Source of the DNA: Palleronia rufa
Lineage (GTDB): Bacteria > Pseudomonadota > Alphaproteobacteria > Rhodobacterales > Rhodobacteraceae
Assembly: GCF_000743715.1 (NCBI RefSeq)
Contig: NZ_JQEY01000011.1
Coordinates: forward strand, 1,052-54,570
Length of the DNA: 53,519 nucleotides
Direction: 5' to 3'
Position 1 is the first letter of the stretch. Every line of letters begins with the position of its first letter. The notes below the pieces were generated by a model. That model did not search any database and was not told the DNA's origin. It worked only from the letters and a program-made list of their open reading frames with translations. Made by a program: the position numbers and the translations under genes. Of the stretch, positions 43,029 through 51,051 are shown one piece after another.

Positions 43029-43628
43029 CGAGCCGACACCGAGGAGACGGCGAAGGACAAGCCGAAGCGCCGGCCGCTCCCCGACCATATGCCGTGCACC
43101 GAGGCCAGGTTGAGCCCTGTCCGGGAGGCCTGCGCCCCGTGCGGTGGTGCGCGGCGGTACGTGGGCGAAGATGTCACCGACGCGCTGGAGTACGACGGTT
43201 CCGGGCGGTTCGTCGCGGACCGTATCGTGCGGCCGCGCTTCGTCTGTCGGGGCTGCGAGGCTTTCACGCAGTCGCCGCTGCCGTCGAGACCCGTCGAGCG
43301 CGGCCGGCCGGGGTCCGGCCTGGCCGCACATAGGCTCATCAGCACATGCGGCGATCATCCTCCGCTGTACCGGCAGAGCCAGGTCTTCGGGCGCGACGGC
43401 ATCGACCCGGGTCGCTCGACGCTGCCCGAGTCGGTCGGCGAGAGCGCGGCCCTGCTGGCACCGCTGGCCGAAGCGATCGGCCGCCACGCCCTCGACGGCG
43501 CGGCCATCCACGGCCTACGACACGCCCGTCCGGACGTCGCGCGGGCGGCAGATACTACCCCACCTTCATTCGCCTGGACCCCGGCGAGACGCCTGAACAA
43601 CGGCGTCTCTCACGGGTGGTGCGGCTAG
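43029..43628 (+). pseudogene. IS66-family transposase fragment
   Basis: A frame from about 43041 reads KPKRRPLPDHMPCTEARLSP, then ACAPCGGARRYVGEDVTDALEY (zinc-binding-like CxxC), VADRIVRPRFVCRGCEAF, LPSRPVERGRPG, LYRQSQVFGRDGIDPGRSTL and ALLAPLAEAIGRHAL, all typical of the N-terminal half of IS66 TnpC. Where homologues continue with a D-D-T-P catalytic segment the frame shifts and ends. tnpA, tnpB and the catalytic core are absent. It is an old remnant at the border of the accessory zone. Confidence 0.75.
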
Positions 43629-45550
43629 ACAAAGGCCATATCCGCATAGATCAGACCGGTTTCGATCCCCACGAAACCCACGTCCTCCGACGTGTGCCGG
43701 GTTTCCCAGTCGCGCGACGTTTCCTCGTCGATGAGGATGGTGGCCCCGCCCGCATCGGAGGCAAGGAGCCGCAAATCCGCCGTGTCGCCGCCGTCCCTGG
43801 TCTGCATGTCCGCGACGAAGACGAAGCGGTCGGATGAGAACCCCTTGTCGAACGCGATCCTGTGCGGCTTGTCCGTGACCACGTCACCGGTCCGGCCGGC
43901 AAGGATGCCGGCTGGCGAACCGCCCCTGTCGAAGGCGATCCAGTCGATCGCCTCATTGCCATGGGTCCCCCTGCCGGACACCTCTTCGCGGTCCAGCCGG
44001 ATCGAGAAGCCGGCGGCATCCACGGCGTCGAGCCGCTCGGTCACCGCGTTGCGGCCGTTGGTGGAGGTGACCTGCCCCAGCACGACGGGCGCCGCGCCGA
44101 ACCCGTCGTCGAACTGGACCCGGGACTCCCGGCCGGACGCATCCGCGGATCCCGCCTGGATCTCCATCCCGTTCGACAGCACATGGCTGCCCTGCTCGAC
44201 CGCGATCCAGCTGACCGTTTCGGTAATGTGCCAACCGTCCAGGTAGTCCCATTCGTCCAGCTGGAACTCGAACCCCGTATCGGTGACGTTCCGGACGCGC
44301 ATCGTCCCGGGCTGTCCGCCGTTCAGGGTCAGACCGCCCATCACCACCGACGGATTGTCCAGCGCGCGCTCGAACGTGACGCTGTGCCACTGTCCGCTGT
44401 CGCTCTGCGCGAACGTCACCGTGCCCGCCTCGCCGATCTGGTCGGCAACCGGGGCGCCGGTATCCTCGATCGTGACATCGGCACTGGTTTTGACCACTCC
44501 GCCGCGACCGTCGCTGGCGCTCAGGGTCAGTCGAACCGTCTGGTCTCCGTTGCCCTCAAGGTCGGCCCCGTTTGCAACTACAAGTTGATCCGATCCGTTG
44601 ACCGAGAACCGCGGATCGCCCGCGACGCTGAAGGTGAGGGCGTCTCCGTCGGGATCCTTCGCGGACAGCTGCCCCACCACCGTGCCGTCGCTAGCGTCCT
44701 CGTCCACACGCGCGCCGACCAGGGTGATGTCGTAGGGCGTGCCGTTCGAAACGAAGGAAGCGGCGACGGACACCGGATTGAGCGCGTCCGACATCTCTGC
44801 CGCCCGCAGCATGGCCGAGCCGCTGTGGCCGACGCCATCGGCGATCACCAGGTCCCAGTTGAACTCCCAGTCGTAGCGCTCCGCCACCTCCTGGCCCATC
44901 TCGAACGTGTTGATACCCCGCTCCAGCCGCGTTGCGCCCTGGCGCATCGCCGCGGATCCCGTCGACATATTGGGGTCGTTGGGGTCGTCGTCTTCGCTGC
45001 CGAGATAGATCGTCATCGGAAGCGCAAGGTACTCCTTGAGCGCCTGGCGTTCCTCCGCATCGGTGCCCAGACCGTCGAATCCATAGGGGGCATCCTCTTC
45101 CAGCGACGGCAGAACCCAACTGGACGGGTTGGCGATCACGATCCGGGCGACATCGTCGGGGCGTTCGTAGGCGGCGACGCGGTTCAGGAACTGGGCGCCG
45201 CCCGAATGGCCGAAGAGATAGACATCGCCGCCGCCCCCGACCTTTTCGCGCGCCCAGTCGATCATCGGCTCCTCCAGCCGCGTCGTCCATTCACCTTCGG
45301 GAAGGATTCTGTTGCTATCGTCTTCGATGCCGCCGCGCTGGTAGGCGTCGTTGTCGTATCTCGACTTATCGTAAACGGGGGTGATGACCGTATAGCCCTC
45401 CCGTTCGGCGATCTTCTCGCTACCCGATTTGTAGAGAACCCGGCTCGCCCCATGATGGACGAACAGAATGTCCGTCGCGTTCTTGTCCGGAGAGTAGATT
45501 TTCAGGTCGAACCGCTCTCCGTCGAACGTCTCTTTCGTCTCTTGCCACAT
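43625..45550 (-). CDS. alpha/beta hydrolase fused to cadherin-like and three lectin-like repeats
   Basis: This is a 641-residue acidic protein. Residues 1-250 are an alpha/beta hydrolase related to polyhydroxybutyrate depolymerase-like esterases: VHHGASRVLY (oxyanion, 31-40), YLFGHSGGAQ (Ser116), SEDDDPND (possible acid, 185-192) and DGVGHSGS (His242). Residues 272-363 are a cadherin-like repeat (VDEDASDGTVVGQLSAKDPDGD). Residues about 375-455, 470-545 and 555-632 are three repeats ending in WIA- or VGIE-type strands (SWIAVEQG, DWIAFDRG, GFVGIETG), similar to H-type lectin sheets. There is no N-terminal signal, and the calcium-rich layout suggests type I secretion. No T1SS genes are in view. 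The combination is unusual. Confidence 0.78.
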   Translation of the reverse strand: MWQETKETFDGERFDLKIYSPDKNATDILFVHHGASRVLYKSGSEKIAEREGYTVITPVYDKSRYDNDAYQRGGIEDDSNRILPEGEWTTRLEEPMIDWAREKVGGGGDVYLFGHSGGAQFLNRVAAYERPDDVARIVIANPSSWVLPSLEEDAPYGFDGLGTDAEERQALKEYLALPMTIYLGSEDDDPNDPNMSTGSAAMRQGATRLERGINTFEMGQEVAERYDWEFNWDLVIADGVGHSGSAMLRAAEMSDALNPVSVAASFVSNGTPYDITLVGARVDEDASDGTVVGQLSAKDPDGDALTFSVAGDPRFSVNGSDQLVVANGADLEGNGDQTVRLTLSASDGRGGVVKTSADVTIEDTGAPVADQIGEAGTVTFAQSDSGQWHSVTFERALDNPSVVMGGLTLNGGQPGTMRVRNVTDTGFEFQLDEWDYLDGWHITETVSWIAVEQGSHVLSNGMEIQAGSADASGRESRVQFDDGFGAAPVVLGQVTSTNGRNAVTERLDAVDAAGFSIRLDREEVSGRGTHGNEAIDWIAFDRGGSPAGILAGRTGDVVTDKPHRIAFDKGFSSDRFVFVADMQTRDGGDTADLRLLASDAGGATILIDEETSRDWETRHTSEDVGFVGIETGLIYADMAFV

Positions 45551-45835
45551 GCGCCGGTTACTCGCCTTCTAGTTGAACCCTGGTCCGAAGCGCTAATCGC
45601 GAGTGCTTAAACTTCGGTTAAGGACGACTGTGATGTGTCATTTCTCAAGGGACCAGTTTCCAAAGTCCGGACATGGCTGAATCGGCAGCGATCCGCACTG
45701 TGACAGCCGATGTCCGCCCATGCTGCGTCTGTCGACAGATCCCGAACGCCGGTTTGTCACAAATGCAGAGCGGTCCCGATGCCGCCGGCGGTTGCAACCA
45801 TGGTATCGGCGCCGGCTTCGAACGCAGGGTTGCAG
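45551..45835. other. intergenic region upstream of the hydrolase-cadherin gene
   Basis: I see no convincing gene here. It must hold the promoter of the leftward gene at 45550. An AT-richer stretch contains the imperfect inverted repeat CTTAAAC TTC GGTTAAG (about 45604-45620). The right border is the presumed end (TGACCTGCTCCCC, from 45836) of the neighbouring IS3-family element. Confidence 0.5.
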
Positions 45836-45861
45836 TGACCTGCTCCCCAATCTGTCCTCGT

Positions 45862-46683
45862 TCAGAAGTTAAGTGTGTTCCAGGTTTGGTCGTTCTCTGA
45901 CCGGTTGAAGTATTCCCGCGGGGTGAGCCCGTCTAGGCTCGTGTGCGGGCGGTGGTAGTTGTAGTCGTCGCGCGATGCCGCAATCAATTGGCGGGCTTGG
46001 CGCAGGCTGGCGAAGAGGTGCTCGTTCAGGCACTCGTCGCGGAGCCGTCCGTTGAAGCTCTCCACGAGGCCGTTCTGCATCGGCTTTCCTGGCGCGATGT
46101 AGTGCCAGTCGACGCGGCGCTCCTCCTGCCATTTGAGGATGGCGTTGGAGGTCAGCTCGGTGCCGTTGTCGCTGACCATCATGCAGGGATAGCCGCGGAT
46201 CTCGGCGATCCGGTCCAGTTCCCGTGAGACCCGCTGCCCGGAGATCGAGGTGTCGACGACGGTGGCCAGGCATTCCCGGCTGAAGTCATCGATCACGCAC
46301 AGCACGCGGAATCGCCGTCCGCAGGACAGTGCGTCCGACAAGAAGTCGAGGCTCCAGCGCTGGTTCGGCCCCTGCGGGATCGCCATCGGTGCCCGCGTCC
46401 CGAGCGCCCGCTTCCGGCCGCCGCGCTTGCGCACGGTGAGCCGTTCTTCGCGGTAGATGCGGTAGAGCTTCTTCCAGTTCACCTCCCAGCCCTCGCGGCT
46501 GAGCAGGATGTACAGGCGCCGGTATCCGAACCGACGCCGATCGGACGACAGCTCGCGAAGGCGTCGTCGCAAAGCCCCATCGTCGCCCCGGGTCGAACGA
46601 TACCGGTAGACACGCGGATCGATCCCGACGAGCGCACAGGCCCGCCTCTGGGAATAGCCTTTCTCGGTGATGGCCCAGCTCAC
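45862..46683 (-). CDS. IS3-family transposase orfB, element B
   Basis: The 273-residue protein has DDE core motifs [13 protein letters not shown] (Asp), [15 protein letters not shown] (Asp) and [21 protein letters not shown] (Glu), with [18 protein letters not shown] at the C-terminus. In the native element it would be read as OrfAB by a -1 shift on AAAAAAC; after the shift the frame continues [19 protein letters not shown]. It is intact itself but lacks a complete orfA partner here. Confidence 0.9.
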   Translation of the reverse strand: MSWAITEKGYSQRRACALVGIDPRVYRYRSTRGDDGALRRRLRELSSDRRRFGYRRLYILLSREGWEVNWKKLYRIYREERLTVRKRGGRKRALGTRAPMAIPQGPNQRWSLDFLSDALSCGRRFRVLCVIDDFSRECLATVVDTSISGQRVSRELDRIAEIRGYPCMMVSDNGTELTSNAILKWQEERRVDWHYIAPGKPMQNGLVESFNGRLRDECLNEHLFASLRQARQLIAASRDDYNYHRPHTSLDGLTPREYFNRSENDQTWNTLNF

Positions 46684-46706
46684 GGCAGATCTCCTCGAAC
46701 TGGGCC

Positions 46707-46909
46707 TCAGAAGTTTTTTCCGAGCATCTCACGCAGCGCCGAGACGTCGAGCATCGATTCCGCCAGGAGCTTCTTCAGCTTGGCGTTCTCCTCTTCGAGC
46801 GCCCTGAGCCGCTTCGCGTCCGACACTTCCATGCCGCCATACTTCGAGCGCCACTTGTAGAACGTGGACTCGCTCGCGCCGTGCTTCCGGCAGAGCTCCG
46901 CCGTCGGCC
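46707..46909 (-). pseudogene. IS3-family orfA, element B, N-terminus removed
   Basis: The native part reads PTAELCRKHGASESTFYKWRSKYGG, then DAKRLRALEEENAKLKKLL and [15 protein letters not shown], the second half of an IS407-type orfA HTH and its coiled coil. The first 20 or so residues and the start codon are replaced by sequence of element C. The chimeric open frame that continues upstream is not a real gene. Confidence 0.82.
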
Positions 46910-46947
46910 TGGACCTGTCGCGATTTCGTGCCGCCCCAAGTGCTCGT

Positions 46948-47805
46948 TTAAGCCACTTTTCTTTCGAATGCGACGGGGCTTTTCCAGCCCAGTGCTGAGT
47001 GGCGGCGACGCGGATTGTAGAAGCCATTGATGTATTCAAAGATCGCCACTTCAGCTTGCCGCCGCGTTTCCCATGACCTGCGCCAGATCAGCTCGGCCTT
47101 GATCGTCTTGAAGAAGGTTTCGACAGCGGCGTTGTCATAGCAATTGCCCTTGCCGCTCATCGACACCTTGAAGCCATGCTGGCGCAAAAGCTTCTGATAG
47201 TCGTGTGAACAATATTGCGACCCGCGATCCGTATGATGGATGCAGCCTTTGGGCGGCGCCCGAAAAGCTATGGCCATGTTCAACGCCCGGATCGCCAAGT
47301 CGCGTTTCATCCGGTTGCTCACGGCCCAGCCGATCACACGCCGTGAATGCAGATCGAGGATTACGGCCAGATACAACCAGCCTTCGCGGGTCCAGACATA
47401 GCTAATGTCACCGGCCCACTTCTGGTTGGGCGCATCAGTGTTGAAGTCTCGATCCAGCAGGTTCGGCGCGATATTGAACTTGTGATCGCTATCGGTCGTC
47501 ACCTTGTGTTTGCGGGTTCTGACGACAGATATGCCGTTCTGGCGCATCAAACGGCCCACACGGCGATGACCGACGTCCAGGCCGATCTCCTTCAACTCTT
47601 CGGTCATTCGCGGCCTGCCGTAGCTACCAAGGCTCAGGCGGGACTGTTCTTTGATGTGTGCAAGCGTGACCATATCAGATCGTTGTCTGCGACTGGCAGG
47701 GCGGCTACGGAAGGCCCGCAAGCCACGTGTGCTGACGCCAACGACACTGCATAAACGGTTGGCTGGGAAATGGTTCCTGTGTTCCTCGACAAACCTAAAT
47801 CTCAT
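46948..47805 (-). CDS. IS3-family transposase orfB, element C
   Basis: This 285-residue integrase-core protein has QKWAGDISYVWTREGWLY (Asp), IHHTDRGSQYCSHDY (Asp) and NAAVETFFKTIKAEL (Glu), ending YNPRRRHSALGWKSPVAFE. The ATG at 47805 overlaps the orfA stop. It appears intact. Confidence 0.92.
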   Translation of the reverse strand: MRFRFVEEHRNHFPANRLCSVVGVSTRGLRAFRSRPASRRQRSDMVTLAHIKEQSRLSLGSYGRPRMTEELKEIGLDVGHRRVGRLMRQNGISVVRTRKHKVTTDSDHKFNIAPNLLDRDFNTDAPNQKWAGDISYVWTREGWLYLAVILDLHSRRVIGWAVSNRMKRDLAIRALNMAIAFRAPPKGCIHHTDRGSQYCSHDYQKLLRQHGFKVSMSGKGNCYDNAAVETFFKTIKAELIWRRSWETRRQAEVAIFEYINGFYNPRRRHSALGWKSPVAFERKVA

Positions 47806-48077
47806 TGCTTTAGGCCCGCGAAGAACTGGGTGGCCTTTTTTAGGATTTCCCTCTCCTCCCTGAGAAGCCGGATCTCACGTCGAAGCCGCTCATTCTCTTT
47901 GGCGAGGTCCAAATCCTCTTGTGAAACCACGTTCGTGTCTCGATGCGCTGTGATCCATTTGTTCAGCGTCGACATTCCAACGCCCAGATCATCAGCCACC
48001 TGCTTGCGCGTCAGCCCGCTGGTCAGCGCAATACGCACCGCATCCTGGCGGAATTCGTCCGTCCGTTTCAATCCCAT
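47802..48077 (-). CDS. IS3-family transposase orfA, element C
   Basis: The 91-residue HTH protein (MGLKRTDEFRQDAVRIAL ... VADDLGVGMSTLNKWI) has a Leu-zipper (LAKENERLRREIRLLREERE). Near its end the codons CTA AAA AAG contain the slippery heptamer A-AAA-AAG (complement of 47835-47841), the expected site of the -1 frameshift that makes OrfAB. It appears intact. Confidence 0.92.
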   Translation of the reverse strand: MGLKRTDEFRQDAVRIALTSGLTRKQVADDLGVGMSTLNKWITAHRDTNVVSQEDLDLAKENERLRREIRLLREEREILKKATQFFAGLKQ

Positions 48078-48287
48078 AGTTCGTCTCCTTTGTTGCAGTA
48101 AATGCTATCAAAGGAGCGGCATCAAACCGCGACAGGTCCACTATCGAACGAGACCATGTTCCGAAGAATGCTCCACGCCCGCGACATGGTTAGAGCCTGG
48201 GCGACAGATTACAACGAAGAACTGAAGTGGTCCCAGGAAATCGGACAGGTAGCTAAGGTGTATCCCGAACCTTTGGAGGGATACGAA

Positions 48288-48566
48288 ATGGCGAAACGCC
48301 GGAAGTTCACGGATCAGTTCAAGGCAAAGGTCGCGCTCGAGGCGCTGCGAGGCGACAAGACGATCCAGGAGATTGCTGCGCGGCATCAGGTTCATCCGAA
48401 CCAGGTAAGCGCTTGGAAGCGTCAGGCTGTCGACGGCATGGCCGACGTGTTTGCCCGTGGCAGTAGGCCCGAAGGCCCGAGCGAGGCGGAAGTGAAGGAG
48501 CTTCACGCCAAGATCGGGAGGCTGGCGGTCGAGAACGATTTTTTGTCCGCCGGGCTCAAGCGATGA
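48288..48566 (+). CDS. IS3-family transposase orfA, element E
   Basis: The 92-residue protein (MAKRRKFTDQFKAKVALEAL) has an HTH (KTIQEIAARHQVHPNQVSAWK) and a helical tail ending LAVENDFLSAGLKR. GGAGGG lies 11 bases before the ATG. Its end overlaps orfB by 4 bp (ATGA). It appears intact. Confidence 0.92.
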   Translation: MAKRRKFTDQFKAKVALEALRGDKTIQEIAARHQVHPNQVSAWKRQAVDGMADVFARGSRPEGPSEAEVKELHAKIGRLAVENDFLSAGLKR

Positions 48567-49417
48567 GCCCTGCGAAGAAGAAAGCGATGATCCGCGGCGA
48601 CCATCCGGAACTGGGCGTCAGTCAGCAATGCCGGTTGGTGAAGCTGAGCAGGTCAGCGTTCTACTACATGCCGGTCGGGATCGATGCGAAGACGCTGGCG
48701 CTGATGAAAGCCATCGACCGTGTGTTTACCAAGTACCCGTTCTTCGGATCGCGTCAGATCGCGGCATATCTGCGCCGGGATGGTATCGTAGCGGGGCGCC
48801 ACCGGGTTCGGCGGCTGATGGCCAAGATGGGGTTGGAGGCGATTTACAAACGGCCCAAGACAAGCCAGCCGCATCCACGGCACCCGGTTCATCCCTATCT
48901 GCTGAGGAAGATGCAGATCGACCGACCCAACCAGGTCTGGTGTGCCGACATCACGTTCATTCCTGTGAAGCGCGGCTTCCCCTACCTCGTGGCGATCATG
49001 GACTGGGCAACGCGTAAGGTGCTGAGCTGGCGACTGTCGAACACGATGCACGCCGACTTCTGTGTCGAAGCGTTGGAAGACGCCATCGCGCGGTTCGGCA
49101 CCCCCGAGATCATGAACACCGACCAGGGCAGCCAGTTCACCGGATCGGCCTGGATCACGACCCTGACCGAGGCCGGGGTCCGCATCTCCATGGACGGTCG
49201 AGGACGCTGTATGGACAACATCTTCATCGAACGGCTCTGGCGATCGTTGAAGCAGGAAGCGATCTACCTGACCGAGATCACCGACGGCTTCCACGCCCGC
49301 CGTATGATCCGCGACTGGATCGGGTTCTACAATGATAAACGCCCGCATACCGCCCTTGAACGGCGAACGCCAAGGGAGGCATATTGGAAAGGTCGAGATC
49401 AAAAAATGGCGGCATGA
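48563..49417 (+). CDS. IS3-family transposase orfB, element E
   Basis: The 284-residue DDE transposase has QVWCADITFIPVKRGFPYL (Asp), IMNTDQGSQFTGSAW (Asp) and DNIFIERLWRSLKQEAIYL (Glu), plus FYNDKRPHTALERRTPREAY. It starts MSPAKKKAMIRGDHPELGVS. It appears intact and is the best candidate in the pile for present activity, given its clean target duplication. Confidence 0.92.
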   Translation: MSPAKKKAMIRGDHPELGVSQQCRLVKLSRSAFYYMPVGIDAKTLALMKAIDRVFTKYPFFGSRQIAAYLRRDGIVAGRHRVRRLMAKMGLEAIYKRPKTSQPHPRHPVHPYLLRKMQIDRPNQVWCADITFIPVKRGFPYLVAIMDWATRKVLSWRLSNTMHADFCVEALEDAIARFGTPEIMNTDQGSQFTGSAWITTLTEAGVRISMDGRGRCMDNIFIERLWRSLKQEAIYLTEITDGFHARRMIRDWIGFYNDKRPHTALERRTPREAYWKGRDQKMAA

Positions 49418-49659
49418 AACCGAACCAGGATACACCTTAGCTCAGCCGCTGCACTGTCCGGAAAACTGGGACCACTTCAAACGGCCTCATTCGGCCCCCG
49501 GATACCGAACGCCCAACGCGTTTGCCGAGCGCCTCTCCACCGCACCCGACACCAGCGCTGCGCGAGATGAAAGCCCCGCGCCGCTACCGGTTGCTCACAT
49601 CGCGCCAACCGGCGTATCAACCAACCGGACTCCGGTTCCGCATCGATGAAAGTTCAGTG

Positions 49660-49826
49660 GCAGGTCACTTGAGGCTCCGGTCGATCTGGATGCCGAGCTG
49701 AAACGGTTGCACCGTGAGACCGCAGTTCTGAAGCAGGAGCGCGACATCCCAAAAAAGCCGCCCTTGTCGCGCCATTGGGTCGAGAGACAATGGCGACGCC
49801 TTCTTCGCGAAAGACGCAAGTCGATG
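49660..49826 (+). pseudogene. IS3-family orfA tail fragment
   Basis: The frame LDAELKRLHRETAVLKQERDI, then PKK, is the coiled-coil end of an IS3 orfA (homologues read ERDILKKAA). After PKK the frame is disturbed; AFFAKDAS-like residues reappear in another frame just before the IS copy at 49827. It is a short, decayed remnant between element D and IS copy 2. Confidence 0.65.
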
Positions 49827-49844
49827 TGAGGTGCCCCTAGTTTC

Positions 49845-50723
49845 CTAGACACCTGCCTCTTTCAGTTTCTGCTGTCTGATTTCGAAGTCAACGGGCGACA
49901 GCATGCCGTTGTTCGTGTGCTTGCGCTTCGGGTTGTAGAAGAGCTCGATGTATTCGAACACGTCCTGCCTTGCCGCTTCTCTGGTCGGATAGGTGCGACG
50001 TCTGACCCGCTCCCGTTTCAGCAACTGAAAGAAGCTTTCGGCGACCGCGTTGTCATGGCAATTGCCGCGCCGGCTCATGCTGGGTTCGAGGCCGTGCTGG
50101 CGCAGGAAGGTCTGCCATTCGCGGCTGGTGTACTGGGAGCCCTGGTCTGAATGTACCATGACCCGGTCAGTCGGCTTTCGTCGCCAGATGGCCATCAGAA
50201 GAGCTTGGAGCGCCAGATCCGTCGTCATGCGGGATTGTGCGGACCAACCGACGACGCGACGGGAGAACAGGTCGATGACGACACAGAGATACAACCAGCC
50301 TTCATGGGTCCGCAGATAGGTGATGTCGGTCACCCAGACCTGATCGGGCCGGGACGCCTCGAAGCACTGCTCCAGCCTGTTCTCGGCCACCACCGCAGGC
50401 TTGCCACCATATCGGCCGGGGCGGCGCCGATAGCCGACCTGCGCAGCGATCCCGGCCAGCGACGCCAGCCGGGCAACACGGTTCTCCGAGACCCGCTCGC
50501 CCTGGTCGCGCAGATCGTCCGTCAGCTTGCGATAGCCATAGACCTTGCCGCTGCCGGCCCAAGCCTGTCGGATCAGTTTCGTCTGACGTGCATCCTCCTG
50601 TGCGCGGTAGCTTAACGGTTCCTTAAGCCATGCATAGAACCCGCTGAAATGCACCCGCAGCACTCGGCACATGGCCCGAACGCCGAACTCTTCGCGATGC
50701 GCCCGGATGAACGCGTACTTCAT
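49845..50723 (-). CDS. IS3-family transposase orfB, copy 2
   Basis: Residue for residue this is the same 292-residue protein as the one encoded at 20210-21088, with DDE motifs in WVTDITYL, HSDQGSQYTS and AESFFQLLKRE. Such identity implies recent duplication. It overlaps orfA by ATGA. Confidence 0.93.
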   Translation of the reverse strand: MKYAFIRAHREEFGVRAMCRVLRVHFSGFYAWLKEPLSYRAQEDARQTKLIRQAWAGSGKVYGYRKLTDDLRDQGERVSENRVARLASLAGIAAQVGYRRRPGRYGGKPAVVAENRLEQCFEASRPDQVWVTDITYLRTHEGWLYLCVVIDLFSRRVVGWSAQSRMTTDLALQALLMAIWRRKPTDRVMVHSDQGSQYTSREWQTFLRQHGLEPSMSRRGNCHDNAVAESFFQLLKRERVRRRTYPTREAARQDVFEYIELFYNPKRKHTNNGMLSPVDFEIRQQKLKEAGV

Positions 50724-50992
50724 TGGGACGCGCGCGCGAAGTACGCCGTTGCCTTCTTTAGAATGTCGCGCTCCTCGGTCACGCGAGCCAGCTCTCGCTT
50801 CAGACGCCGGTTCTCGGCTTCATGATCCACGCCGGGCTTTGAAACCGGTTCCGCGAACAACTTCAGCCACTTGTAAAGAGAATGCGTGCTGACGCCCAAA
50901 CGCTGCGATACCTCCCGCACCGGATAACCGCGCACCGTGATCTGATGCACCGCATCCTGTTTGAACTCGTCGCTGTAATTGCTTGTCCCCAT
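50720..50992 (-). CDS. IS3-family transposase orfA, copy 2
   Basis: This 90-residue HTH and zipper protein is identical to that at 21085-21357. It supplies end-binding and the N-terminal half of OrfAB. Intact. Confidence 0.92.
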   Translation of the reverse strand: MGTSNYSDEFKQDAVHQITVRGYPVREVSQRLGVSTHSLYKWLKLFAEPVSKPGVDHEAENRRLKRELARVTEERDILKKATAYFARASQ

Positions 50993-51051
50993 CTCGGCCT
51001 CCTCGCCTCAAAGTTAGGGGGCAAAGCGTCTACAAATCTAGGGGCACCTCA

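Larger units (their letters stand above)
45836..46909 (-). mobile_element. IS3-family element B, right part lost
   Basis: This is a second type of IS3-family element (IS407-like), with an intact orfB and an orfA beheaded by element C at 46910. The left terminus is probably TGACCTGCTCCCC at 45836. The right terminus is missing: the DNA beyond element C is from a different IS. Slippery A-AAA-AAC (complement of 46713-46719) lies at the orfA end, as expected for programmed -1 frameshifting. Confidence 0.8.
46910..48140 (-). mobile_element. IS3-family element C (1231 bp) at an IS-IS junction
   Basis: Inverted repeats TGGACCTGTCGCG (from 46910) and its complement (CGCGACAGGTCCA, ending 48140) bound orfA and orfB. 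The left flank is orfA of element B; the right flank is the orfB tail of element D. The flanks share no target duplication. The element therefore marks a deletion or recombination point between two unrelated elements. Confidence 0.9.
48223..49479 (+). mobile_element. IS3-family element E (1257 bp) with AAC target duplication
   Basis: The ends are TGAAGTGGTCCCAG (48223) and its complement CTGGGACCACTTCA (ending 49479). The target bases AAC are present on both sides (48220-48222 and 49480-49482), the 3-bp duplication typical of IS3. It is inserted into the orfB fragment of element D, so it is the younger of the two. Confidence 0.95.
48141..49649 (+). pseudogene. IS3-family orfB C-terminal fragment (element D), split by element E
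   Basis: The 82 bases before element E read LSNETMFRRMLHARDMVRAW and ATDYNEE. After element E the same frame resumes RPHSAPGYRTPNAFAERLST. Removing element E and one AAC copy restores the IS3 C-terminal motif DYNEE-RPHSAPGYRTP exactly. The upstream part of this orfB was removed at element C. The downstream tail continues to a stop at 49647-49649. Confidence 0.85.
49827..51051 (-). mobile_element. IS3-family element, copy 2 (1225 bp)
   Basis: It has the same ends (TGAGGTGCCCCTAG and its complement), length, orientation and encoded proteins as copy 1 at 20192-21416. It interrupts the 5' part of a DNA methyltransferase gene on its right; its left neighbour is an IS3 orfA fragment. The flanks (GATG on the left, GAAT on the right) show no clear target duplication. 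Confidence 0.93.

Noticed and set aside
46910-47039. Start of orfA of element B at 47039
   Set aside because: The first part of that frame is antisense sequence of element C's orfB end; the true N-terminus is missing.
20192-51051. Composite transposon bounded by the two identical IS3 copies
   Set aside because: The segment holds housekeeping genes (pyrB, prpE, purEK, a tRNA) in an order expected of the chromosome, and no target duplication brackets the pair.
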